Assembly: GCF_000730645.1 (NCBI RefSeq)
Contig: NZ_BBIU01000017.1
Location: forward strand, 62,001 to 126,000
Direction of reading: 5' to 3'
DNA: 64,000 nt
Source: Pseudomonas parafulva NBRC 16636 = DSM 17004
GTDB taxonomy: Bacteria > Pseudomonadota > Gammaproteobacteria > Pseudomonadales > Pseudomonadaceae
The position numbers and the translations under genes were made by a program. Each line of letters starts with the position of its first letter. The first letter of the stretch is position 1. Under the pieces are notes generated by a model. The model did no database searches and was not told the origin of the DNA. It saw only the letters and a program-made list of their open reading frames with translations. Of the stretch, positions 25,771 to 37,045 are shown in pieces.

Positions 25771-28152
25771 TTATTTCCTTAACGTGGTGTTCAACCTTTG
25801 TTCTAGCGAGGTGAGGATGTTCTGCAGGGTAGTGTTCACCTCATCGTCGTTAAGAGTGCGCGATGGATGCTGCCAGGTCAAGCCGACGGCCAGGCTTTTT
25901 CTATCAGGATCAATACCTTTACCCTGGTACACATCAAACAGCCTGAGGTCTGTGAGCCATTCGCCTGCATTGTCACGAATTACGTCAAGCACGTCCTGAG
26001 AAGCTACATCACGTCCTGCAATTAACGCCAGGTCACGACGGGTTTCCGGGAACTTGGACAGTTCGCTGAATGTGGGCAGGCGGCCTTCCACTACCTGGGC
26101 CAGCACCAGCTCGAACACGAACACCGGGCGGTCCAGGTCCAGGGCTTTGGCGAGCTCTGGGTGGAGGGCGCCAAGGTAACCGACCAGCTTGCCGTCGCGC
26201 TGAATTTCAGCGGTTTGGCCTGGGTGCAGGGCGGGGTGTTTGCCGGCAGCGAAGGTGAAGTCGCTGAGGGCACCGGTGTAGCCCAGCAGGGCTTCCACGT
26301 CGGCCTTCACGTCGAAGAAGTCGATAGTGTCGCGGCCGTTGGCCCAGCCTTCTGGCAGGCGGCTGCCAGTGACTACGCCGGCGATCATCGGTTCTTGCTG
26401 CAGGTCACCCAGCTGGCCGACAAAGCGCAGGCCGCTTTCAAACAGGCGCACGCGGTCTTGCTGGCGGTTCAGGTTGTGCTGCAGTGCCTTCACCAGGCCC
26501 GGCCACAACGAGGCGCGCATGGCGGCCATGTCGTTGGAGATGGGGTTGGCCAGCAGCAGCGGCTGCACGCCGGGGCTGAACAGCTCGAACAGTTTCGGGT
26601 CGATGAAGCTGTAGGTGATGGCTTCCTGGTAACCGCGGGCGACCATCAGGCGGCGCAGGGTGGGCAGCTCGCCACGGGTTTCCGGGCGGGCTTGCGGGGC
26701 CAGGCGGGCCTGCGGGTAGCGCACGGGCAGGTTGTTGTAGCCGTACAGGCGGGCCAGCTCTTCGATCAGGTCGACTTCCAGGCTGATGTCGAAGCGGTGG
26801 CTTGGCACGGTGACGGTCCACTGCCCTGCCCCGTCGGCCTGGATGCCCAGGCCGAGGTTGGTGAGCAGTTGCTCGACCTGGGCCGGGTCCATGTCCATGC
26901 CGAGCATCTGGGCGATGCGGTCGGCCCGCAGGGTCACCGGAGCCACGTTGGGCAGGTGCTGCTCGCTGACGGCTTCGACGATGGGGCCGGCTTCGCCGCC
27001 CACAATCTCCAGCAACAGGGCGGTGGCGCGCTCCATGGCTTCGCGGGCCAGGTGCGAGTCTACGCCGCGCTCGTAGCGGTGGGAGGCATCGGTGTGCAGG
27101 CCGTAGGAACGGGCTTTACCGGCGACGGAAATCGGCTCGAAGAAGGCGCTTTCCAGGAACAGGTCGCGGGTTTTTTCGGTGTTCACGCCGCTGTGCTCGC
27201 CACCCATCACGCCGGCAATGGCCAGGGCGCGAGTGTGGTCGGCGATCACCAGGGTGTCGGCGCGCAGGGCGACTTCCTGGCCGTCGAGCAGCACGAGCTT
27301 CTCGCCCTCTTCGGCCATGCGTACGCGGATGCCGCCGTTGATTTCCGCCAGGTCGAAGGCGTGCATCGGCTGGCCGAGTTCGAGCATCACGTAGTTGGTG
27401 ATGTCGACGGCGGCGTCGATGCTGCGTACGTCGCTGCGGCGCAGGCGCTCGACCATCCACAGCGGGGTGGGCTTGCTGAGGTCGACGTTACGGATGACGC
27501 GGCCCAGGTAGCGCGGGCAGGCAGCCGGTGCGCTGACGTCGACCGGGCGCACTTCGTCGTGGGCGGCCACCACGGCAGGCACCAGCGGGCGGGTGACGGG
27601 CACGTCGTACAGGGCGCTGACGTCGCGGGCCAGGCCAGCGATGGACAGGCAGTCACCACGGTTGGGGGTGAGGCCGATCTCGATGCTGGCGTCGTCCAGG
27701 CTCAGGTACTGGCGGATGTCGTCGCCCACCGGGGCGTCGGCTGCCAGTTCCAGCAGGCCGTCGTTTTCTTCGCTGATCTGCAGCTCGGCGGCCGAGCAGA
27801 GCATGCCGAACGACTCGACGCCGCGCAGCTTGGCCTTCTTGATCTTGAAGTCGCCTGGCAGCTCGGCACCGATCATGGCGAACGGGATCTTGATGCCTGG
27901 GCGGGCGTTGGGGGCGCCGCACACCACCTGGAAGGTGTCCTGGCCGTTGCTCACCTGGCACACGCGCAGCTTGTCGGCGTCCGGGTGTTGTTCGGTGGAT
28001 AGGATTTCGCCCACCACAATGCCGGTGAACTGGCCGGCAGCGGGGGTTACGCTGTCGACTTCAAGGCCGGCCATGGACAGGCGGGCAACCAGTTCATCAC
28101 GGGAGACTTGCGGGTTTACCCAACCGCGCAGCCACTGTTCACTGAATTTCAT
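25771..28152 (-). CDS. pheT: Phenylalanine-tRNA ligase, beta subunit
   Basis: 793 residues, full length. N-terminal tRNA-binding EMAP-like domain ([20 protein letters not shown]), the B3/B4 editing region, B5, and the C-terminal ferredoxin-like anticodon domain ([20 protein letters not shown]). It forms an alpha2-beta2 enzyme with PheS, charging tRNA-Phe and removing mischarged Tyr. It follows pheS by 30 bp and precedes ihfA by 4 bp in one operon. An antisense open frame of 613 codons across it is a GC artefact. Confidence 0.97.
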
Positions 28153-28182
28153 GCTGTTCTCCTAGAATGTGCGTCGATGGGC

Positions 28183-29262
<1,080 letters not shown>

Positions 29263-29308
29263 TCAATGCCCGGCGACGCTGGCGCCGCCGGGTGATTGTC
29301 GCGGGTAC

Positions 29309-29665
29309 TTAAGCCAGAACGGCTTTAGCTTTCTCGACAATCGCAGCAAACGCCGCTTTTTCGTTCACTGCCAGATCGGCCAGAACCTTACGGTCGATTT
29401 CGATCGAAGCCTTTTTCAGGCCAGCAATCAGACGGCTGTAGGACAGACCGTTGGTGCGGGCACCGGCGTTGATACGAGCGATCCACAGTGCGCGGAACTG
29501 ACGCTTCTTCTGGCGACGGTCGCGGTAGGCGTATTGGCCTGCCTTGATGACCGCTTGCTTGGCTACGCGGAATACGCGCGAGCGTGCACCGTAGTAACCT
29601 TTAGCCAGTTTCAGAATTTTCTTGTGACGCTTACGAGCGATGACGCCACGCTTAACACGAGCCAT
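29309..29665 (-). CDS. rplT: Ribosomal protein L20
   Basis: 118 residues: [20 protein letters not shown] at the start and [20 protein letters not shown] in the C-terminal domain. It binds 23S rRNA early in 50S assembly and in E. coli represses the rpmI-rplT mRNA. It lies 27 bp after rpmI. Confidence 0.98.
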   Translation of the reverse strand: MARVKRGVIARKRHKKILKLAKGYYGARSRVFRVAKQAVIKAGQYAYRDRRQKKRQFRALWIARINAGARTNGLSYSRLIAGLKKASIEIDRKVLADLAVNEKAAFAAIVEKAKAVLA

Positions 29666-29692
29666 GAGTAACTTCCTCTATCTTAACCAGAA

Positions 29693-29887
29693 TTAACGAA
29701 CGCGCAGCATGCGCTCGACTTTTGCCACGTCAGACGGGTGCAGCAAGCTGGCACCGCGCAGTTGACGCTTACGCTTGGTCGACATTTTGGTCAGGATGTG
29801 GCTCTTGAAAGCGTGCTTGTGCTTGAAGCCCGAAGCTGTCTTCAGGAAGCGCTTCGCAGCACCGCTCTTGGTTTTCATTTTTGGCAT
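29693..29887 (-). CDS. rpmI: Ribosomal protein L35
   Basis: 64 residues, [20 protein letters not shown] to RMLRVR, very basic as expected. The start is the Met of MPKMK, following a GGAG-type site; a longer frame adding MRSSN is not used in the family. It lies between infC (60 bp) and rplT (27 bp). Confidence 0.97.
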   Translation of the reverse strand: MPKMKTKSGAAKRFLKTASGFKHKHAFKSHILTKMSTKRKRQLRGASLLHPSDVAKVERMLRVR

Positions 29888-29947
29888 GTTGGAACTCCGC
29901 ATTCGATAAAATTACACATAATCATCAGGCCTGCCGTGCCCGGGAGA

Positions 29948-30493
29948 TTACTTCTTTTTCTTGGGGGCGATGACCATCATAAGCTGGCGTCCTTCCATCT
30001 TCGGATGCTGCTCAACGGTGCCGTATTCGGCGAGGTCGGCTTCGACCCGCTTCAACAGCTCCATGCCCAGCTCCTGGTGGGCCATCTCACGACCACGGAA
30101 TCTCAGAGAGATCTTGGCCTTGTCCCCATCGGTAAGGAAACGTACCAGGTTGCGTAGTTTTACCTGGTAATCCCCATCCTCCGTCCCTGGACGAAACTTG
30201 ATTTCTTTGATCTGGATTTGCTTCTGGTTTTTCTTGGCTTCGTTGGCCTGCTTCTTCTTCTCGAAGAGGTGCTTGCCGTAGTCCATGACCTTGCAGACAG
30301 GCGGTACCGCGTCTGCAGAGATTTCTACCAGGTCCAGCTTCGCTTCATCAGCGATACGCAGCGCTTCATCAATCGAGACGATGCCAACCTGCTCGCCGTC
30401 TGCGCCAATTAACCGAACCTCGCGGGCCGAGATATTCTCGTTGATCGGGGCCTTCGGTACAGCACGCTTATCGTTTCTCATTTCACGCTTAAT
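29948..30493 (-). CDS. infC: Translation initiation factor IF-3 (probable AUU start)
   Basis: About 181 residues. N domain ([20 protein letters not shown]) and C domain ([33 protein letters not shown]) are complete, ending IAPKKKK. It binds the 30S subunit and checks start-codon fidelity. Two starts are possible: an ATG at 30499 overlapping the thrS stop, only two bases after GGAG, or the ATT at 30493, eight bases after it. The ATT fits the ribosome site better and matches the AUU start by which IF-3 regulates itself in E. coli. Coupled to thrS. Confidence 0.93.
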   Translation of the reverse strand: MKREMRNDKRAVPKAPINENISAREVRLIGADGEQVGIVSIDEALRIADEAKLDLVEISADAVPPVCKVMDYGKHLFEKKKQANEAKKNQKQIQIKEIKFRPGTEDGDYQVKLRNLVRFLTDGDKAKISLRFRGREMAHQELGMELLKRVEADLAEYGTVEQHPKMEGRQLMMVIAPKKKK

Positions 30494-30498
30494 AGTCA

Positions 30499-32421
30499 TT
30501 ACTCCGATTCTTGGCGACCACGCCGGGAAACCGCTTGTGTCAGAAGCTCAGCGAATTGCGCGACGGGCATGGAGCCCAGGTCTGCGCCTTCGCGAGTACG
30601 CACGGCTACGGTTTGCGTTTCGACTTCGCGGTCCCCTATAACCAAAAGGTACGGGACCTTGAGCAAAGTATGCTCGCGGATTTTAAAGCCGATTTTCTCA
30701 TTTCTCAAGTCCGACTTGGCACGGAAACCGCTACCGTTCAGAGATTTCTCCACTTCAAGGGCGAAATCGGCCTGTTTGTCGGTGATGTTCATGATCACGG
30801 CCTGGGTAGGTGCCAGCCACGCCGGGAACACACCCGCGTAGTGCTCGATGAGCATGCCGATGAAGCGTTCGAACGAACCGAGGATGGCGCGGTGCAGCAT
30901 CACCGGGCGCTTGCGGGCGTTGTCTTCGGCAATGTAGCTGGCGTCCAGGCGCTCGGGCAGGTTCGGGTCGTACTGCAGGGTACCGCACTGCCAGTTACGG
31001 CCCAGGCAGTCGCGCAGGGTGAACTCGATCTTGGGCCCGTAGAAGGCGCCCTCGCCCGGCTGGTATTCCCATTCCAGGCCCGACTCGTTCAGGGCGTCGG
31101 CCAGTGCACCTTCGGCACGGTCCCACAGCTCTTCGGAGCCCACACGTTTGGCCGGGCGGGTGGACAGCTTCATGGCGACGTCGGTGAAGCCGAAGTCCTT
31201 GTACACGTCCAGGGTCAGCTTGATGAAGTCGGCGGCTTCTTTCTTCACCTGTTCTTCGGTGCAGAAGATGTGCGCGTCATCCTGCACAAAGCCACGTACG
31301 CGCATGATGCCGTGCAAGGCACCGGAGGGCTCGTTACGGTGGCAGGCACCGAACTCGGCCAGGCGCAGCGGCAGGTCGCGGTAGCTTTTCAGGCCCTGGT
31401 TGAACACCTGCACGTGGCACGGGCAGTTCATCGGTTTTACCGCGTAGTCGCGGCTTTCCGACGAGGTGGTGAACATGTTCTCGGCGTAGTTGGACCAGTG
31501 GCCGGAACGCTCCCACAGAATACGGTCGACCACTTGCGGGGTCTTGATTTCCTGGTAGCCATTTTCGCGCTGCACGGCGCGCATGTACTGCTCAAGCACC
31601 TGGTACACGGTCCAGCCGTTGGCGTGCCAGAACACCATGCCCGGGGCTTCTTCCTGCAGGTGGAACAGGTCGAGCTGCTTGCCGATTTTGCGGTGGTCGC
31701 GTTTTTCGGCTTCTTCGATGCGCTGGATGTAGGCCGCCAGCTGCTTCTTGTCAGCCCAGGCGGTGCCGTACACACGTTGCAGCTGCTCGTTCTTGGCATC
31801 GCCACGCCAGTAGGCGCCGGACAGCTTGGTCAGCTTGAATGCTTTGAGGAAGCGCGTGTTTGGCACGTGCGGGCCACGGCACATGTCGACGTATTCTTCG
31901 TGATAGTACAGGCCCATGGCCTGCTCATCGGGCATGTCTTCGACCAGGCGCAGCTTGTAGTCTTCGCCACGGGCGGTGAACACATCGATGACTTCTGCGC
32001 GCGGGGTCATCTTCTTGATGACGTCGTAGTCCTTCTCGATCAGCTGCTGCATGCGCTTTTCGATGGCGGCCAGGTCATCAGGGGTGAAGGGGCGCTCGAA
32101 GGCGATGTCGTAATAGAAGCCTTCGTCGATCACCGGGCCGATCACCATCTTGGCGGTCGGGTACAGCTGTTTCACCGCGTGGCCGACCAGGTGGGCGCAC
32201 GAGTGACGGATGATCTCCAGTCCCTCTTCATCTTTAGGGGTGATGATCTGCAGCTTGGCGTCGTTCTGAATGAGGTCGCAGGCATCGACCAGCTTGCCGT
32301 CGACCTTGCCGGCGACGGTGGCCTTGGCCAGGCCGGCGCCGATGGACGCGGCAACTTCAGCTACGGACACGGCATGATCGAACGAACGTTGACTGCCATC
32401 GGGAAGAGTAATGGTGGGCAT
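30499..32421 (-). CDS. thrS: Threonine-tRNA ligase
   Basis: 640 residues, standard. TGS domain at the N-terminus ([20 protein letters not shown]), editing domain with HxxxH ([16 protein letters not shown]) near residue 73, class II core with the zinc Cys in [12 protein letters not shown] and the [20 protein letters not shown] loop, and an anticodon-binding domain at the end. The ATG at 32421 has GGAGG upstream; the in-frame extension is not supported. It heads the thrS-infC-rpmI-rplT-pheST-ihfA series. Its stop overlaps the infC ATG region. Confidence 0.98.
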   Translation of the reverse strand: MPTITLPDGSQRSFDHAVSVAEVAASIGAGLAKATVAGKVDGKLVDACDLIQNDAKLQIITPKDEEGLEIIRHSCAHLVGHAVKQLYPTAKMVIGPVIDEGFYYDIAFERPFTPDDLAAIEKRMQQLIEKDYDVIKKMTPRAEVIDVFTARGEDYKLRLVEDMPDEQAMGLYYHEEYVDMCRGPHVPNTRFLKAFKLTKLSGAYWRGDAKNEQLQRVYGTAWADKKQLAAYIQRIEEAEKRDHRKIGKQLDLFHLQEEAPGMVFWHANGWTVYQVLEQYMRAVQRENGYQEIKTPQVVDRILWERSGHWSNYAENMFTTSSESRDYAVKPMNCPCHVQVFNQGLKSYRDLPLRLAEFGACHRNEPSGALHGIMRVRGFVQDDAHIFCTEEQVKKEAADFIKLTLDVYKDFGFTDVAMKLSTRPAKRVGSEELWDRAEGALADALNESGLEWEYQPGEGAFYGPKIEFTLRDCLGRNWQCGTLQYDPNLPERLDASYIAEDNARKRPVMLHRAILGSFERFIGMLIEHYAGVFPAWLAPTQAVIMNITDKQADFALEVEKSLNGSGFRAKSDLRNEKIGFKIREHTLLKVPYLLVIGDREVETQTVAVRTREGADLGSMPVAQFAELLTQAVSRRGRQESE

Positions 32422-32670
32422 GGCGCCTCCTCTCCTAGTGGTGACCCCTACCAAAGGTCACGTGGGTTGGGATGAGCCAGTACAAGATCCGACCTGCCTT
32501 CCGTTGACGGGAAGCCTGCCTCACAGTGGCAGAAGCCTTTCGGCTTGCGAGGGACGAACCAGATGACTGGAAAAAACAGCTACAGGCTGCATGCTGTTAG
32601 CTGCGAGCCGAGCATGCTAGCACGCACCTCTTGCGCCAGGCAGATTTATTTGGAAATTGCAGTTTCAGGT
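32422..32670. other. thrS leader / promoter interval
   Basis: No gene seen. A small AAGCC-TTTC-GGCTT hairpin near 32530-32545 and other GC-rich palindromes lie in the thrS 5' region. No clear T-box or operator resembling the E. coli thrS site was recognised. Confidence 0.45.
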
Positions 32671-32698
32671 GAACTTACCCGGTAAGTTTCCTATCAGA
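32671..32698 (+). promoter_or_regulatory. Candidate AlgU (RpoE-type) promoter
   Basis: GAACTT at 32671-32676, a 17-bp spacer, then TCAGA at 32694-32698. This is close to the AlgU consensus GAACTT-N16/17-TCTGA. It lies 54 bp upstream of the periplasmic protein gene at 32752. Confidence 0.5.
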
Positions 32699-32751
32699 CT
32701 TTCGGAAGCAACCTACTCTTGATGAGAACCAACCCCAAGGAGTAACCGGTT

Positions 32752-33057
32752 ATGCGAGTTCCGTCTCTTCTGGCCCTGGCGGCCGCTGGCGCACTGCTGC
32801 TGCCAATGGCTGCGAACGCTGGCAATTTCCCTGCCGGCAAGGAGGGTGCCTACATGGCCCAATGCACGCAGGTGGCCAGCGGCCAGGGCGTTGACGCCGC
32901 CGCGGCGAAAAAGCACTGCGAATGTGGCGCGCAAGCGATCAAGAAAAATTTCAGCGACAAAGAAATTGCTGACCTGGACAGCAAGGATGGCGTGGACGCC
33001 AAGCTGATGCAGCGGGCACAGAGCGTTGTGCAGCAAGCCTGCGCACCTAAAAGCTGA
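32752..33057 (+). CDS. Small exported protein of unknown function
   Basis: 101 residues. A Sec signal peptide (MRVPSLLALAAAGALLLPMA, cleaved after NA-NA-G region) leaves a mature ~78-residue helical protein with four Cys (YMAQCTQVAS, KKHCECGAQA, QQACAPKS), probably two disulfides, in the periplasm. Proteins like this are found across Pseudomonas without assigned role. AAGGAG lies upstream of the ATG. The AlgU-like promoter suggests induction by envelope stress. Confidence 0.8.
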   Translation: MRVPSLLALAAAGALLLPMAANAGNFPAGKEGAYMAQCTQVASGQGVDAAAAKKHCECGAQAIKKNFSDKEIADLDSKDGVDAKLMQRAQSVVQQACAPKS

Positions 33058-33219
33058 AGCCCTGCCGCCAGCGCAATCCACCCGTTGATTGCGCTGGATC
33101 AACATCCGGCTCAGGTAAAAGGCGCTAGATGCGCAGAATTAGACTATGATGTACATCGTGCTCCGTAGCCTCGGCCGCATTGCACCACCGAAAATACTAA
33201 ATGTTCTGGAGATTCACCC

Positions 33220-33432
33220 ATGTCCAATCGCCAAACCGGCACCGTCAAATGGTTCAATGATGAGAAAGGCTTCGGCTTCATCACCCCAGCAGGCGGCGGC
33301 GACGACCTGTTCGTTCACTTCAAGGCCATCGAATCTGACGGCTTCAAGAGCCTGAAAGAAGGCCAGACTGTTTCCTTCGTCGCCGAGCGCGGCCAGAAGG
33401 GCATGCAGGCTGCACAGGTTCGTCCGGAGTAA
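33220..33432 (+). CDS. Cold-shock domain protein
   Basis: 70 residues. The CSD RNA-binding motifs are both present: [14 protein letters not shown] (RNP1) and [10 protein letters not shown] (RNP2). It binds single-stranded RNA or DNA and melts mRNA structures. A 5' leader of about 75-160 bases is possible, as in other csp genes. A strong terminator follows directly. Which of the several Pseudomonas csp paralogues it is (cspA/capB/cspD-type) cannot be fixed from the domain alone. Confidence 0.93.
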   Translation: MSNRQTGTVKWFNDEKGFGFITPAGGGDDLFVHFKAIESDGFKSLKEGQTVSFVAERGQKGMQAAQVRPE

Positions 33433-33445
33433 TTCGGATAGCTGT

Positions 33446-33476
33446 AAAAAACCCGCCCTTGTGGCGGGTTTTTTTT
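33446..33476 (+). terminator. Rho-independent terminator of the csp gene
   Basis: AAAAAACCCGCC-CTTGTG-GGCGGGTTTTTTTT type hairpin, with an 8-base T tract, 14 bases after the stop. Confidence 0.93.
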
Positions 33477-33495
33477 GGGCTGATTGGTTTAACCC

Positions 33496-33627
33496 TGTGG
33501 GAGCGGGTTTACCCGCGAAGCAGGGAGCGCGGTGTGTGGCACCGGCTCCGCCGGTGTTCGCGGCTAAAGCCGCTCCCACAGGGCTTGCGCCAGCTTTGAG
33601 ATTTTGTGGGAGACAGTTGCTCCCACA
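33496..33627. repeat. REP-containing block, copy 1
   Basis: TGTGGGAGCGGGTTTACCCG then a GCACCGGC/GCCGGTG palindrome, an inverted GCCGCTCCCACA, a linker (GCTTGCGCCAGCTTTGAGAT) and a second short palindrome TTGTGGGAG/CTCCCACA. The same block recurs at 33744-33878. Confidence 0.85.
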
Positions 33628-33743
33628 AGATAGATGCCAGCGTTCAGAATTTTGGCAGACAGACAATTCCACAGGCTTTTTAATCAACTAATCCATACTG
33701 CGCTACCGCGCGGACAGTGGCTCAATAAGCAAACCACATTCCC

Positions 33744-33878
33744 TGTGGGAGCGGGTTTACCCGCGAAGCAGGCAGCGCGGTGTGTGGCACCGGCTTCGCC
33801 GGTGTTCGCGGCTGAAGCCGCTCCCACAAAGTGGATTGCGCCAGCTTTGAGATTTTGTGGGAGACAGTTGCTCCCACA
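33744..33878. repeat. REP-containing block, copy 2
   Basis: Nearly identical to 33496-33627 including the non-REP linker, so the whole ~135-bp unit, not only the REP core, was duplicated. About 116 bp separate the two. Confidence 0.85.
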
Positions 33879-33924
33879 GGTTGCTGCTGGCTGCCTTGAG
33901 AGCCAGCCAGCCAGGTGTTAAGGG

Positions 33925-34245
33925 TTAACCGCAGTTCACGCGGGTAACACGGCCCTGCTCGTCCACGTTCAGGTTCAAGCGCTCGGAGCGGTATTCCAGC
34001 GTGACCACGTCATGCGGCTTCAGGATACGGGCCATTTGCGAGCCACTGGCTTTGCGCGCCTGCTCCAGCAGCTCGGGGCTGCCTTGCTTGCCAACGGCAA
34101 AATCGGCACCACTGGCCTCGCAGCGGCCGTCGTTGCCAGCCGGTGCCGCCGGCGCCTGGGTGCCACCAGCATCACCGCCAGTGCTGCAACCCGCCAGCAC
34201 ACCAGCCACCGCCAGGGTTGCCAACAAAGCACGGGTACGGAACAT
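33925..34245 (-). CDS. Lipoprotein with I78-type peptidase-inhibitor domain
   Basis: 106 residues. Signal with lipobox LAGC (MFRTRALLATLAVAGVLAGC) predicts an outer-membrane or periplasmic lipoprotein. After a low-complexity TQAPAAPAG linker, the domain reads RCEASGADFAVGKQGSPELL, DVVTLEYRSERLNLNVDEQG, RVTRVNCG, matching the potato-inhibitor-like I78 pattern with one Cys at each end (disulfide). It would bind serine peptidases. GGAGG lies four bases before the ATG at 34245. Confidence 0.85.
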   Translation of the reverse strand: MFRTRALLATLAVAGVLAGCSTGGDAGGTQAPAAPAGNDGRCEASGADFAVGKQGSPELLEQARKASGSQMARILKPHDVVTLEYRSERLNLNVDEQGRVTRVNCG

Positions 34246-34502
34246 GAAGCCTCCTAGATCGAATGGGAACTGCCTGATCCGACCATCGCACCAGGAATTC
34301 GTTGCAAAACCGCCCGAGTCTGCCTGAACGCCCCGAGTCAGGCGCGGCATAATCGTGACCGAATTTTACCGCTACAATCAAAGGCCCCTTGGTTTGCCCT
34401 GCAAAGTCATGATTTACTTTGAGAAGTGAAGGCATAGTGCCTCCTGCGAATACCAGGGTCCGGTGTTCGTTTTTTCGTCCAGGCCGCAAGCGAGAGCCTT
34501 CC

Positions 34503-34694
34503 ATGAGCAGCCACAGCATCGATGCCGACATCAAGGTCAAATGGGCGGAGGGCCAGAGCGCGTACAGCCCCGGCACCCCGGAAGAACTGCTGCTGATCGC
34601 CGTCGACCTGCTGGTGCGTGACCGTGGCGGCGAAGCGGCGCGCAGCTTTATCGACCAGGTGGTCGAGCGCTACGCGCCCCGCCCCGCTACTTGA
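34503..34694 (+). CDS. Small conserved protein of unknown function
   Basis: 63 residues, MSSHSIDADIKVKWAEGQSA, YSPGTPEELLLIAVDLLVRD, then FIDQVVERYAPRP. Acidic, soluble, no signal. I do not recognise a characterised family. Its end overlaps the end of the convergent nucleoside hydrolase gene by 8 bp. Confidence 0.65.
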   Translation: MSSHSIDADIKVKWAEGQSAYSPGTPEELLLIAVDLLVRDRGGEAARSFIDQVVERYAPRPAT

Positions 34695-35688
34695 GGCGTG
34701 CCAGGCGCTCGGCCAGCAGGTCGAACAGGCCCTGGGCATCACCCTCCTCCACCCACATTACATTGGCAGGTTGCTTGAGCACGCCGTACCAGTCGGCAAC
34801 CGTCTGGCCGAAGGTGGGCCCTTCGCGGCTGTCGACACTCATGTGAATGCGCCGGCCGCTGAACATCTGTGGCTTCAGCAGGTAGGCGATCACGCTGGCA
34901 TCATGCACCGGGCCGCCCGGCATGCCATACAGCTGCATGTCATGGGTAATGTAGGCATTGAGTATGTCTACTACGCGCTTGCTGGCCTGGGTGTTCACGG
35001 CCGCCAGTTGCTTGAGGCGCGCTTGGCTGGTCAATAGCTTGTGGGTCACATCCAGCGGCAAGTACGTCAGCTGCACGCCGCTGGCCAGCACCACTTGAGC
35101 GGCATGGGGGTCTGCGTACAAGTTGAATTCGGCAACCGGCGTGATGTTACCGCCGTTGAAATGAGCACCGCCCATCACCACCACTTCCTTGATGCCCTGG
35201 GCAATTTCCGGGCGCTGGATCAGCGCCAGTGCCAGGTTGGTCTGCGGGCCGAGCATCGCCACCGTGATGCTGTGGGGCTTGGCAGCACCCAGGGTATCTA
35301 CCAGGTACTGCACTGCGTTGCCCGCCGCCAAGGGCTTGGCCGGCTCGTGCACCTGCACGCCGGTGATGCCCTCCTCCCCGTGCACTTCGGCAGCGTAGAT
35401 GGGCGCGCGCACCAGGGGCCGGCCAGCACCGGCATACACCGGGATATCCTCGCGGCCCGCCCACTCACGGGCCAGCCGGGCATTGCGCGAGGTTTTCTCC
35501 AGCCGCACGTTGCCAGCCACCGTGGTGATGGCGCGGACCTTGAGTTCATCCGGCGACGCCATGGCCAGGAACAGCGCCACCACATCGTCCGCACCGGGGT
35601 CTGTGTCGATGATCAGGTCGATGGGGGCGGCTTGAACGCTCGACGCTGCGGCCATGAAGGCGATACCTTGTAGCAGGGGTTTCAGCAT
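34687..35688 (-). CDS. Exported nucleoside hydrolase (IunH family)
   Basis: 333 residues. The N-terminus is a Sec signal (MLKPLLQGIAFMAAASSVQA), unlike cytoplasmic Rih enzymes. The mature protein starts with the calcium-binding DTDPGADD motif and includes VAMLGPQTNLALAL and VHDASVIAYLLKP, where the His and Asp act in catalysis. It should cleave nucleosides to ribose and base. It is the last gene of the ribose operon (44 bp after rbsD), so it likely produces ribose outside the cytoplasm for RbsBAC. Substrate preference is unknown. Confidence 0.88.
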   Translation of the reverse strand: MLKPLLQGIAFMAAASSVQAAPIDLIIDTDPGADDVVALFLAMASPDELKVRAITTVAGNVRLEKTSRNARLAREWAGREDIPVYAGAGRPLVRAPIYAAEVHGEEGITGVQVHEPAKPLAAGNAVQYLVDTLGAAKPHSITVAMLGPQTNLALALIQRPEIAQGIKEVVVMGGAHFNGGNITPVAEFNLYADPHAAQVVLASGVQLTYLPLDVTHKLLTSQARLKQLAAVNTQASKRVVDILNAYITHDMQLYGMPGGPVHDASVIAYLLKPQMFSGRRIHMSVDSREGPTFGQTVADWYGVLKQPANVMWVEEGDAQGLFDLLAERLARLK

Positions 35689-35732
35689 GATGATGGCACT
35701 CCTGTTGCCAATGGGTTGTGGCTAGCCAGGGC

Positions 35733-36131
35733 TCAGAACGTGACCCCGGAGATCAGTGCAATATTGCTGTAGGGCTGGCATTCACCAGTGCGCACGATGG
35801 CGCGGGCACTGCGCGACAGCACCTTGAAGGCCTCGTGGTCCAGCCATTCACGCTTGCCCAGCTTGCCTTTCAGGCGCTCGATTTCCACCAGCGCCGGGGG
35901 TACCACCGTTTGCATTTCCTCGGCCAGCACGTGGCGCTCCACCTGCAATTCGCTCAACACCACCCGCAAAACGTTGGCAAAGTCAGGCAGGCCGGGCGTG
36001 ACTGCCAGGTCGATCAGCTCCACCCCGGGGGGCACCGGCAGGCCGGCATCGCCGATCACCAGGATATCGCCATGCCCCATGCCCGCAATGGTGCGGGACA
36101 GGGCGACGTTCAGCAGTGGTGTCTTTTTCAT
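35733..36131 (-). CDS. rbsD: D-ribose pyranase
   Basis: 132 residues. [20 protein letters not shown] (with the catalytic His), [15 protein letters not shown] and the C-terminal [18 protein letters not shown] are the signatures. It interconverts beta-pyranose and furanose ribose after uptake so that RbsK can act. Its ATG overlaps the rbsK stop (ATGA). Confidence 0.95.
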   Translation of the reverse strand: MKKTPLLNVALSRTIAGMGHGDILVIGDAGLPVPPGVELIDLAVTPGLPDFANVLRVVLSELQVERHVLAEEMQTVVPPALVEIERLKGKLGKREWLDHEAFKVLSRSARAIVRTGECQPYSNIALISGVTF

Positions 36132-37036
36132 GGCGCGACCTCGGCCAGATGGGGAATGGAGGGTTGGGCCCCGGCGCGGGTCACCGACAGCGCCGCGGCG
36201 CGCTGGCCGAACGCGATGGCATCGCCCTCCTTCAGCCCGCGCACCAGGCCGGCCGCGAAGCCGCCAATGAAGGTGTCACCGGCAGCCGTGGTGTCCAGCG
36301 GCTGCACCACCGGCGCCGGGTAGTGCTGGTGCCCATCAGCGCTCACCCGCAGCGCGCCCTGCGCGCCAAGGGTGATGATCACCTTGCCAGCGCCCAGCGC
36401 CAGCAGCCGCTCACCTGCCTGTAGCGCGCTGGCCTGGTCGTTGACCGGTATGCCGGTCAGCGCCTCGGCCTCGCTTTCGTTGGGCGTGAGGTAGTTGATG
36501 TGCGGGTACCACGGTGCCGGCAGCGGGCCACTGGCAGGCGCCGGGTTGAGGATGACCTGCTTGCCCAGCTCATGGGCCCTGGCCAGGGTCCAGGCGACCG
36601 TTTCCAGCGGCACCTCCAGCTGGCAGATCACCACTTCGGCTGCTTGCAGCAGCGCGTCGAAGCGCTGAACCGCCTGCGGTGTCAGCAAGCCGTTGCCGCC
36701 CGGGATGATGACGATGCAGTTCTGGCTGGCCGCATCCACGGTAATCAGCGCCACGCCACTGGACACGCCCGGGCAGGTAATCACGCCCTGGCAATCGATA
36801 CCCTCGGCCGCCAGGCCGTCCCGCAGTTGCTGGCCGTAGCCGTCATCGCCCACGCTGCCGACCATGGCCACGCTGCCGCCCAGCCGCGCCACCGCAACGG
36901 CCTGGTTGGCACCCTTGCCGCCCGGGGCGGTAAAAAAACGGTCGCCGGCCAGCGTCTCACCGGGCCGGGGCAGGCGCTGGGCGCGCGCCACCAGGTCCAT
37001 GTTCAAACTGCCGACTACCACCACCTTCGCACTCAT
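36128..37036 (-). CDS. rbsK: Ribokinase
   Basis: 302 residues of the PfkB family. [20 protein letters not shown] and [16 protein letters not shown] bind ribose; the C-terminal [20 protein letters not shown] holds the catalytic Asp and anion hole. It makes ribose 5-phosphate from ribose and ATP. It lies 9 bp after rbsR and overlaps rbsD by 4 bp. Confidence 0.96.
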   Translation of the reverse strand: MSAKVVVVGSLNMDLVARAQRLPRPGETLAGDRFFTAPGGKGANQAVAVARLGGSVAMVGSVGDDGYGQQLRDGLAAEGIDCQGVITCPGVSSGVALITVDAASQNCIVIIPGGNGLLTPQAVQRFDALLQAAEVVICQLEVPLETVAWTLARAHELGKQVILNPAPASGPLPAPWYPHINYLTPNESEAEALTGIPVNDQASALQAGERLLALGAGKVIITLGAQGALRVSADGHQHYPAPVVQPLDTTAAGDTFIGGFAAGLVRGLKEGDAIAFGQRAAALSVTRAGAQPSIPHLAEVAP

Positions 37037-37045
37037 GACATTTCC

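Noticed and set aside
26161..28002. 613-codon open frame on the plus strand across pheT
   Set aside because: Lies wholly antisense to a clear pheT, with low-complexity His/Gly/Val composition typical of high-GC shadow frames.
30511..32475. 654-codon open frame antisense to thrS
   Set aside because: Shadow of thrS; no ribosome site or family motif.
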